Origin: CAZLFA01 sp964558665
GTDB taxonomy: Bacteria > Desulfobacterota > Syntrophia > Syntrophales > PHBD01
Assembly: GCA_964558665.1 (NCBI GenBank)
Contig: CAZLFA010000085.1
Location: forward strand, 1-13,754
DNA: 13,754 nucleotides
Direction of reading: 5' to 3'
Shown: positions 1-5,419 of the stretch, in pieces
Position numbering within the stretch: the stretch's first letter is position 1
Layout: the number at the start of each line of letters is the position of its first letter
Position numbers and translations under genes: made by a program
Notes under the pieces: generated by a model
What the model was told of the DNA's origin: nothing
What the model saw: only the letters and a program-made list of their open reading frames with translations
The model's database searches: none

Positions 1-285
1 AGAACTTTAACTGACCCCTAAATCTATTTCAACTTTTTCACGAAAGAGCCAAAATTTTAAAATTGCAGCCAGATTGGGGCTTAAAAAAGCACAGGATTTG
101 TTAAGATCAAAGGGTATTAGCTGGTAGCAAAATAAATTTGAGAACCAAGGGAGTTTTCCTACCAACATAACCGGAGAAACATAAATGTGTCTCATCCCGA
201 TCGGACAGCAAACTGGCAGGTAAAATCAAAGACAAAGGAGTCAGGTTGGATATAATTGATATCGACCGTTACAAGCAGATAGAAC
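1..285. other. AT-rich region without a convincing gene
   Basis: This stretch is AT-rich compared with the rest of the window. The minus-strand reading frame that crosses it (7-195) has no ribosome binding site and no recognisable domain. An open plus-strand stretch at 171-290 ends in residues resembling a protein C-terminus (DIIDIDRYKQIEH), but it has no start codon. I see no tRNA, promoter or strong hairpin. It probably holds decayed sequence, including whatever replaced the 3' end of hicA. Confidence 0.5.
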
Positions 286-334
286 ATTAGCCATCAGAGC
301 AGCAAGAAGTTTTTTCGCTTTTACTGATGGCCAT
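286..334 (-). pseudogene. hicA toxin remnant (5' stub, frameshifted)
   Basis: An ATG lies 4 bases after the hicB stop codon, where hicA usually sits in hicBA-order loci. Frame 0 gives MAISK and soon hits a stop (MAISKSEKTSCCSDG). A shift of one base gives AKKLLAALMAN, which resembles the first helix of HicA toxins (typically SAKKLLxxLxxNG). After that the expected continuation, with a G-W/F turn and the catalytic-histidine strand (GSH), is absent. I infer a toxin gene that suffered a frameshift and lost everything after about residue 16. The match is short, so the call rests mainly on position next to hicB plus this motif. Confidence 0.5.
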
Positions 335-338
335 GTTT

Positions 339-545
339 TCATATGGCTGCGAAAGCAATACTGATAGGCATGGGGCGACGCTCAGACATTTCGATCTGTT
401 CTGCTATAACCCGCAAAGCCAGCGCTTCGGCTCTTACTATTGCTTCATCAGCCGTTGTCCCGTAAGCGAGAACCCCGGGCAATTGAGGTACTTCAGCAAG
501 CCAGTGCCCGTCTTCCTCGCGCTCATACTCAATTTGATAATTCAT
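339..545 (-). CDS. hicB: HicB-family antitoxin (orphan)
   Basis: The 68-residue product begins MNYQIEYEREEDGHWLAEV and continues PQLPGVLAYG, TTADEAI and a helix ending ALALRVIAEQIE. This is the classic HicB pattern (partial RNase H-like fold: YxVxxExDEDGxWxAEVPxLPGVxxxGxTxxEA). It ends in PISIAF, also usual for short HicB proteins. In complete systems HicB binds and neutralises the HicA mRNA interferase and often represses its own promoter through a DNA-binding tail; this short form has no obvious HTH. AGGAG lies 9 nt before the ATG, and a near-consensus promoter lies upstream. The following hicA is a broken stub, so this is an orphan antitoxin that may still titrate a HicA encoded elsewhere or be decaying. 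Confidence 0.87.
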   Translation of the reverse strand: MNYQIEYEREEDGHWLAEVPQLPGVLAYGTTADEAIVRAEALALRVIAEQIEMSERRPMPISIAFAAI

Positions 546-600
546 GATTGATTTCTCCTGCTGATTGGCTTAAATAACGAGTAATTTCTATGTTAAGATA

Positions 601-630
601 AGTATATTAAAATATGGTTGTTTATGTCAA
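601..630 (-). promoter_or_regulatory. sigma70-type promoter for hicB
   Basis: On the minus strand there is TTGACA (625-630, 6/6 match), an 18-nt spacer, then TATACT (601-606, 5/6 match to TATAAT). The start codon of hicB follows about 55 bases downstream. The spacer and surroundings are AT-rich. HicB proteins commonly autoregulate, but I see no clear palindromic operator here. Confidence 0.65.
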
Positions 631-699
631 TCGGAATAAAATGAATAGATTTGTTTTACACAGAAACCTGAAATAACAAATCATCGTAAGGATTGAAGG

Positions 700-1686
700 A
701 TGACAGGATACGGAAGTATTAATGACAAAAGAGATTTTGTAAATGACTTCCTCTTCGGTGAAGCGGATATCCGGCATGAGGAAGGAAGAATAAGAACGAC
801 CATGGATATGGACCTGCGGACGGAAGGATGGATAGGGCTCCCACACGGAGGGATTTCCATGGGGGCCACCACTGAACTGGCAGCAATGCTGACAGACAGG
901 CAGGGCGCCGTTAAGTATCCTTTTACGGCGGATTTCCACATGGGAGGAGCAAAGGTTGTAATAGGAGAGACAGTCAATATCGGGGCGATTATGGAAGACG
1001 GTGAGGTTAAGGCAGCCGTATCCGTTGATCGCGACAATCTGCCGTACCTTACATCCACCATACGCTTCGCGAACGACGACCGGAAACGGCGTGAGGAGTT
1101 TGATGCCTGGCTGCCGGCCTCCTTTTCCGCAATCGAAAACAGGCTGTCGGCTCTTCCGTATTACGAGAACTGCTTTGTCTGCGGCGTCGGACGTACCGAC
1201 CCCGGCCTGCAAAGGCGTTTCTCCTTTGTCGACGGCAGTGAAGCAATGAACCGTATAGTTATCTCTACCATCAGCGTCAGCAACCGCGATGCCGAAACGT
1301 TCTGCCGCTTTCAGAGAGAGGAAGCGCTGCATTCTCTGCCGTTTCTTGCCCTTATCGACGAGACGATGGGGTGGGGAGGATTTCTTGCCACGGCCAGCGG
1401 CGGGGTGACAGTGCGGATGGGCTGCACTTTCTACAGGGATATTTCCGTCAATGAAAAGGTAGTAGTCTTTGGCCGCGGTGTTAAGGTCAGAGGAAAAACG
1501 GGCGGTCGTATTATGTTCTGGGCATCCGGGGGAGCAGCCGTATTAAAGGACGACGGGAGCTTTGAGACGGTGATTGCCGCTTCCGGCCAGTGGTTCGGCA
1601 TCCAGGAACTTACGGAACAGATGAAGACGGCGCTGATACCCAGGGAACACACCCTGAGGGCTTTCGACCGCGCCGTAGTCGTTTGA
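700..1686 (+). CDS. Double hotdog-fold protein, acyl-CoA thioesterase-like
   Basis: The 328-residue cytosolic protein appears to hold two hotdog domains. The first (about 10-125) carries LPHGGISMG at 47-55, a hotdog central-helix start like the PaaI/4HBT HGG motif. The second (about 155-315) opens with ENCFVCG, the Cys158-x-x-Cys161 segment common in PaaI-like thioesterases. It then carries ALIDETMGWGGF around 217-228, where Asp220/Glu221 head the hotdog helix, and a typical strand (VRMGCTFYRDI). I infer an acyl-CoA thioesterase or acyl-CoA-binding role; the substrate cannot be told. AAGGA lies about 8 nt before the ATG. No convincing promoter was found. The stop codon is followed by 4 bp and then a repeat that can fold as a terminator. 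The neighbours do not define a pathway, although a second CoA-ester gene (MaoC/phosphotransacylase) lies 1.5 kb away on the same strand. Confidence 0.72.
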   Translation: MTGYGSINDKRDFVNDFLFGEADIRHEEGRIRTTMDMDLRTEGWIGLPHGGISMGATTELAAMLTDRQGAVKYPFTADFHMGGAKVVIGETVNIGAIMEDGEVKAAVSVDRDNLPYLTSTIRFANDDRKRREEFDAWLPASFSAIENRLSALPYYENCFVCGVGRTDPGLQRRFSFVDGSEAMNRIVISTISVSNRDAETFCRFQREEALHSLPFLALIDETMGWGGFLATASGGVTVRMGCTFYRDISVNEKVVVFGRGVKVRGKTGGRIMFWASGGAAVLKDDGSFETVIAASGQWFGIQELTEQMKTALIPREHTLRAFDRAVVV

Positions 1687-1690
1687 TGCC

Positions 1691-1859
1691 TATTCTGAAT
1701 CAAAACGTTATCTGTGTCGGCATCGTTGTCGAAGAAGGGCGGGTTTTAAAACCCGCCCCTACGATATTTATTAAATTTACGACTGCGTTGCTCTTGTCCC
1801 CCTCATTGAGGGGGTGCAGGGGGAGGGTGACATCTTGATATCCTCTTTGATTTAGAACC
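1691..1859 (+). repeat. Palindromic repeat A, copy 1 (uninterrupted)
   Basis: This 169-bp unit recurs at 11885-12235. Its imperfect terminal inverted repeats are tattctgaatcaaa (1691-1704) and tttgatttagaacc (1846-1859), 11/14 complementary. Inside are a perfect 22-bp palindrome (1737-1758, GGGCGGG arms around TTTTAAAA) and a second hairpin (1798-1814, CCCCCTC/GAGGGGG). The GC-rich palindrome with flanking T/A could terminate transcription from both sides of this convergent gene junction. No coding potential. It is the empty-site version: the TTAAA at 1771-1775 is where copy 2 carries an insertion. Confidence 0.85.
1737..1758. terminator. Perfect 22-bp palindrome, possible bidirectional terminator
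   Basis: The arm GGGCGGGTTTT is followed directly by its exact complement, so the hairpin is identical on both strands and has T residues in the apical half. It sits between the ends of two converging genes. It lacks a long T tract after the stem, so termination is inferred from position and stem strength. Confidence 0.45.
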
Positions 1860-1870
1860 TGCGTGACAGA

Positions 1871-2302
1871 TTAAACATGCCGCAGTTCATTCGCCAGTGT
1901 AATGATCCTCCGGCGCTGTTCTTCGTTCAGGGCAACCTTCGGCGAGTTTTCGACTGTAGTGTCCCGGTTCTCCACAATCAGGACTGATGCATCCCGGCTC
2001 AAAGTGTGGCTGTGCCATGCCCCGCGCTTGACGTTGTAGAGTTTCAGCGGCTCCATGTCAACGGCATCGATGTGGGTGACAGTATCCGTTCCCTCCCCGA
2101 TGAACAGGATACAGAGGCCTTCAAGAAGCACGAATACCTCATCCGTTTCATTGTGGCGCTGCATCCGGTCGATGCGTTCCGGCAGAAGGTCGTCGCAGAA
2201 GCGCAGGACAGCCACGCGCCACCGGTCATAATCGATCAGGGGACGGTATCCAGTGCCTTCATATTTGCTGACTTCCAAAAGATGTTCACTGATTTTGTCC
2301 AA
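1871..2302 (-). CDS. Small cupin-domain protein
   Basis: The 143-residue protein has one cupin barrel. Motif 1 is RHNETDEVFVLLEG (His50, Glu55, Gly62), and motif 2 is the region GAWHSHTLSRDASVLIVEN (His97, His99). These are candidate ligands for a metal such as Fe, Mn or Zn. Similar stand-alone cupins include sugar isomerase-like and ureidoglycolate-lyase-like proteins and binding proteins; the substrate cannot be assigned. The chosen start is TTG, with GGAGA about 8 nt upstream; no ATG fits better. It is the last gene of a minus-strand unit headed by a membrane protein, 26 nt after a possible small ORF. It converges on the hotdog gene with repeat A between them. Confidence 0.75.
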   Translation of the reverse strand: MDKISEHLLEVSKYEGTGYRPLIDYDRWRVAVLRFCDDLLPERIDRMQRHNETDEVFVLLEGLCILFIGEGTDTVTHIDAVDMEPLKLYNVKRGAWHSHTLSRDASVLIVENRDTTVENSPKVALNEEQRRRIITLANELRHV

Positions 2303-2328
2303 GATATATCTCCATTGCCGGTCCGGAA

Positions 2329-2433
2329 TCAGAAATATGGCAGGTGATGGTTTACGATAAAGGGATTGGAGACGCGGAAAGGTTTGTTCCGGTCAAGCCC
2401 GGTCTCCCGCAACTTAAAACAGGGCTGTTTCAA
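2329..2433 (-). CDS. Possible small ORF, 34 aa, coupled to upstream gene
   Basis: A TTG codon overlaps the stop codon of the membrane-protein gene (CTTTGA, read as CTT-TGA and TTG-A). It is preceded by AGGAG at a 5-nt spacing. It opens a 34-codon frame beginning MKQPCFKLRETGLDRNKPF and ending HHLPYF. Third positions are moderately GC-rich (about 62%), as in neighbouring genes. The next gene (cupin) starts 26 nt later. I recognise no family. The overlap and Shine-Dalgarno match suggest translational coupling, but a spacer that happens to be open is a real alternative. Confidence 0.3.
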   Translation of the reverse strand: MKQPCFKLRETGLDRNKPFRVSNPFIVNHHLPYF

Positions 2434-2816
2434 AGATTCTCCTCCTTGCCCGGGTCATTGATTTTTCGATTTTTTGTTACAATGATGTTGGCAATTTCCC
2501 AGGCGATTACAGCCATTCCACCCAGGATTAACATATTTACCGTTGATTCATTGCTTGGTCCCCATGCCCAGCCTCCGATGAGCAGGATGAGAATGTAAAA
2601 CAGGGACAGGCAGATCATCGGAATCGCCGCAAGGACGGCAAAAAACCGCTTGCCGATGAAAAGCCCGATGGCGGATGTAAGAAAGCAGAAAGCAAGCAGG
2701 AACAAGATCCAGACGCCGTCCTTCGCTGCTGATTTGCCGAAGCTGCAGATGAGCCCCGATACAAGGCAGACAGCCCCCAATATGGCGTTGATGACAAGAA
2801 ACACCCGCTGAACCAT
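2430..2816 (-). CDS. Four-helix inner-membrane protein, unknown function
   Basis: The 128-residue protein is almost entirely hydrophobic. Predicted membrane segments lie at about 5-25, 35-54, 58-82 and 91-112. Lysine/arginine residues flank helices 2-3 (GKRFF), and a charged tail (KNRKINDPGKEENL) follows the last helix, favouring a cytosolic C-terminus. I do not recognise a family. AGGAG lies 7 nt before the ATG, and an excellent sigma70 promoter lies about 42 nt upstream, so this is the first gene of a unit continuing to the possible 34-aa peptide and the cupin. Confidence 0.75.
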   Translation of the reverse strand: MVQRVFLVINAILGAVCLVSGLICSFGKSAAKDGVWILFLLAFCFLTSAIGLFIGKRFFAVLAAIPMICLSLFYILILLIGGWAWGPSNESTVNMLILGGMAVIAWEIANIIVTKNRKINDPGKEENL

Positions 2817-2857
2817 TTGATCTCCTTTCTGTCTATAGGTCCGGCTTCCTGATCGCG

Positions 2858-2886
2858 ATTATAGAAAAATATGTCGGGAACGTCAA
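2858..2886 (-). promoter_or_regulatory. sigma70 promoter for the membrane protein/cupin unit
   Basis: Minus strand: TTGACG (2881-2886, 5/6), a 17-nt spacer, then TATAAT (2858-2863, 6/6). Transcription should start near 2851, giving a leader of about 35 nt that carries the AGGAG before the ATG at 2816. This is the strongest promoter match in the window. Confidence 0.75.
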
Positions 2887-2974
2887 TGAATGATCCCATT
2901 TACCTCCCCATTTACCACATTGACATGTAACGGTATTGTATCTATACTGAGAAGACAGGACAGCAATCTTTTAT

Positions 2975-3113
2975 CCCAAATTAAGCAATAAAAAGTAATA
3001 CCCTTTGGCGCACCGGTCACAGAGGCTTTCCGCAGCTCAGAATAGTTTTCACAGAAAAAATATTTGATTCGTCGCTTGAAAACCTCTTTGACAGGATTAA
3101 TATTCACTTATCC
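2975..3113 (+). mobile_element. MITE-like element B, decayed copy lacking its right end
   Basis: This segment matches the complete element at 11972-12144 over about 139 bp. It has the left terminal repeat (CCCAAATTAAGCAATA against CCCAGATTCCGCAATA, 13/16), the block around ACCCTTTGGC, the GCTCAGAATA/TATTTGATTCG hairpin region, and the block ending TTCACTTATCC. The match stops at about 3113 and no right terminal repeat is evident. The inverted repeats seen in the intact copy are eroded here, indicating an older insertion. Its minus-strand open frame is a shadow of the repeat. Confidence 0.8.
3076..3103 (+). promoter_or_regulatory. Candidate promoter inside element B, facing the MaoC-PTA gene
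   Basis: TTGAAA (3076-3081, 5/6), a 16-nt spacer and TAATAT (3098-3103, 4/6) point toward the gene starting at 3197. The same arrangement, with the same spacing, is present in the intact element on the right. It may be a coincidence of AT-rich sequence. No better promoter is visible upstream of the gene. Confidence 0.3.
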
Positions 3114-3196
3114 GACTACCTAGTCCCGGGGGAATAATCAAAAACAAAAAATATTATTCAAGCAGGCACGGCAGGCTTGAGGAAAGGCATTAACGA

Positions 3197-4615
3197 ATGG
3201 ATGCTTTGACCAATGTAACTTTTGATGAGCTTAAGGTCGGGATGTCGGCATCAACGGATCAGATGTTGACTCAGACGCATATCGACCTTCTGGCGCTTGG
3301 CTCGGGAGATGTCGACACATTCCATCTGAAGGACAGCGTGCCAGGCGAAAAGTCCGGTGCAGAGATAACCGAAGCCGCAGGCGCATCAACATTCCTCTCT
3401 GTCCTGATAGGTTCCCGTTTGCCTGGACCGGGATCAAGGATCATGAGAAAGGATATGACATTTGATGGATATATAGCCGTGGGAGACATGATTACGGCTA
3501 CGATAGCTGTAAAAAAGAAACAGACGGCGGGCTCTGTAGTTGTCTTCGACGGTTCATGTGTAAATCAGCGGGGAGAACGGTTGGTATCCGGCACGATTAC
3601 CGTGGCGGCACCAACAAAACGCATCTCCTATTCGGAACTGGCGCCGCCAAAGATTGCAATGCGACGGGGTGATGCATTTATAGATATTTTCAAGGCATGT
3701 GAGAAAATTTCCCCTGTCCCTTGTGCCGTTATACATCCCTGCGACCGTGATTCTCTTGTGGGCGCCCTGGAAGCGGCAATGCGGGGATTTATCGAACCGA
3801 TATTGATTGCGCCGCGGGCGAAGCTGTTTGATCTTGCCGCTAAGGAAGGCATTGACATCAGCCCCTACCGTTTTATTGATGTTCCTCACAGTCATGCCGC
3901 AGCGGAAAAGGGTGTCCAGTTGGCGCAGATGGATGAGGCGCATGCCCTGATGAAGGGGAGCCTCCATACCGATGAAGTGATGGGGGCGGTTGTAGCGTCG
4001 ACATCGGGAATGCGAACTCCCCGGCGAGTCAGCCATGTCCTCGTTCTTGACGTCCCGGCTTATTCGCGCATGCTGCTGCTGACAGACGCGGCAATCAACA
4101 TATATCCAAACCTGGAGGACAAGACGGACATTGTTCAGAACGCGATAGAACTTGCACAGATACTGGGCATAGAAACTCCCAAAGTGGCCATCCTCTCCGC
4201 GGTTGAGACGGTGACATCGAAGATAAAATCGACGCTGGATGCGGCGGCGCTTTGCAAGATGGCCGGCCGCGGCCAGATTAGGGGCGGGATCCTGGACGGT
4301 CCCCTGGCCTTCGATAACGCCATCAGTAAGGAGGCGGCCAGGGTCAAGGGGATTACATCTCCTGTTTCAGGAGAAGCTGATATCCTTCTGGTCCCCGACC
4401 TGGAGGCGGGAAACATGCTTTACAAGCAGTTGACATATCTGGCGGGAGCGGAGAGCGCCGGCATTGTGCTCGGAGCTAAAGTGCCGATCATCCTGACCAG
4501 CCGTGCCGACTCGGTGCGCACACGTCTTGCCTCCGCGGCGGTGATGGCGCTTGTCGCCTGCAGTAAACACGGCAGGATGATGGCAACTTCCTGCAACGGG
4601 AATAAGAAGGCATGA
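3197..4615 (+). CDS. Bifunctional enoyl-CoA hydratase (MaoC)/phosphate acyltransferase
   Basis: The 472-residue cytosolic fusion has two parts. The N-terminal MaoC-like hotdog (about 5-135) keeps the hydratase dyad spacing in SGDVDTFHL, Asp38 and His43 (family pattern DxxxxH). The C-terminal phosphotransacetylase/phosphotransbutyrylase domain (about 155-460) shows the diagnostic blocks LSAVETVTSKIKSTLDAA, GGILDGPLAFDNAIS, ADILLVPDLEAGNM and GIVLGAKVPIILTSRADS. Such fusions are annotated as bifunctional enoyl-CoA hydratase/phosphate acetyltransferase. The acyltransferase half interconverts acyl-CoA and acyl-phosphate; the hydratase half hydrates a 2-enoyl-CoA. No acetate or butyrate kinase gene is adjacent to consume the acyl-phosphate. 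GAGGAAAGG precedes the ATG. The gene ends 21 bp from the converging secreted-protein gene. Confidence 0.9.
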   Translation: MDALTNVTFDELKVGMSASTDQMLTQTHIDLLALGSGDVDTFHLKDSVPGEKSGAEITEAAGASTFLSVLIGSRLPGPGSRIMRKDMTFDGYIAVGDMITATIAVKKKQTAGSVVVFDGSCVNQRGERLVSGTITVAAPTKRISYSELAPPKIAMRRGDAFIDIFKACEKISPVPCAVIHPCDRDSLVGALEAAMRGFIEPILIAPRAKLFDLAAKEGIDISPYRFIDVPHSHAAAEKGVQLAQMDEAHALMKGSLHTDEVMGAVVASTSGMRTPRRVSHVLVLDVPAYSRMLLLTDAAINIYPNLEDKTDIVQNAIELAQILGIETPKVAILSAVETVTSKIKSTLDAAALCKMAGRGQIRGGILDGPLAFDNAISKEAARVKGITSPVSGEADILLVPDLEAGNMLYKQLTYLAGAESAGIVLGAKVPIILTSRADSVRTRLASAAVMALVACSKHGRMMATSCNGNKKA

Positions 4616-4636
4616 TAAAAACAGCGCCGTGTAAAA

Positions 4637-5398
4637 TTAAATCATCAGTTCGTATATCGTCGTAACCGCCATAAGCGCCGCTGAAACGTCACCCGCACCC
4701 ACGTTTTCCTTGAAGGAAAGATCGGCAATCTTCTTGAGGGAAGTCTTCACGCCCTTGGGAAGATCATCATTTTTCAATGCCTCGTTGAAATAGACTGCTC
4801 CCAATGCGCCCATCTGGCTTTTAAGGAAGTCGGCGGCGACATCCTTATCTCTCTGCAGGAGGAAAAGCCTCGCGGTTTCCACCCAGAAACCGAACCGCAT
4901 ATAGATCTCCCTGCCTTCCCTGCTGATATAATCATAAATGAAAGGCTCGATCACAGGCATGATCATATCCAGTACTTTTCCATTGGCTCCGGCGAGAACG
5001 GCTTCATTTACCTTGGCGGTCGATGTTATCAGCGTTGCCGGTGCCTGGAGATTTTTAAAGCTGTCAGCGAGAGCCCCTGTGATGGTTTTCGCTCCGTTCA
5101 TATCCTCGGCAGCGGTGTAAACACTGAGATCCATCAGCAGAAGACCGAGGATGAAAGATCCTTTTTCCTTGGACACACCGGATGCAAACCCGTAAGAGGA
5201 ACGCGACTTACTGCCGACGGCCGCTGCAAGCGTTTTCGGCTTTGCCAGTTTGCCGCTTTTGATGTCGGTTCTTGCTTCAGGGAACAGGTTGCCTATGGAC
5301 TGCTTGTAGCAGGCTTCAGAAAGGCAAGCCGCTTTTGCATCATGAATGAAAAACATCATGAAAATAATCATCCCGGATAAAAGTATCGTTTTTTTCAT
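4637..5398 (-). CDS. Secreted helical protein, last gene of CHAT operon (paralogue pair)
   Basis: The 253-residue product has a signal peptide (Lys2-3, hydrophobic stretch to about 19, likely cleavage after AKA at 21-23). Near the mature N-terminus are Cys25 and Cys30, which could form a disulfide. The rest is predicted mostly helical, with no domain I recognise. It resembles the product of 7285-7989: FGFWVETARLFLLQRD (169-184) against FGQWVGSLHMALLSVRD, then the ALKNDDLPKGVKTSLKKI segment against MMKKKDMPPGIINNLRKL, and YGFASG with KEKGSF against RGFSTA with YEKSAF. This suggests an ancient duplication around the M48 gene. GGGAGG lies upstream of the ATG; the gap to the M48 gene is 21 nt. 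Location should be periplasmic or extracellular. Confidence 0.72.
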   Translation of the reverse strand: MKKTILLSGMIIFMMFFIHDAKAACLSEACYKQSIGNLFPEARTDIKSGKLAKPKTLAAAVGSKSRSSYGFASGVSKEKGSFILGLLLMDLSVYTAAEDMNGAKTITGALADSFKNLQAPATLITSTAKVNEAVLAGANGKVLDMIMPVIEPFIYDYISREGREIYMRFGFWVETARLFLLQRDKDVAADFLKSQMGALGAVYFNEALKNDDLPKGVKTSLKKIADLSFKENVGAGDVSAALMAVTTIYELMI

Positions 5399-5419
5399 AG
5401 ACCTGCCCTCCCGTTAATT

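Noticed and set aside
171..290. Plus-strand open stretch ending in DIIDIDRYKQIEH
   Set aside because: The ending looks protein-like but there is no start codon or ribosome binding site within the open stretch; at most a gene remnant.
641..676. 11-codon plus-strand ORF before the hotdog gene
   Set aside because: No Shine-Dalgarno and too short to support as a leader peptide.
622..1332. Long minus-strand open frame opposite the hotdog gene
   Set aside because: No ribosome binding site or domain; it is antisense to a well-supported hotdog gene and its sequence looks like frame shadow.
2883..3107. Minus-strand frame with VFKRRIKYF and PKGITF segments, similar to one at 11450-12106
   Set aside because: The similarity is entirely explained by the shared non-coding element B, and both frames run into unrelated flanking sequence with no usual start signals.
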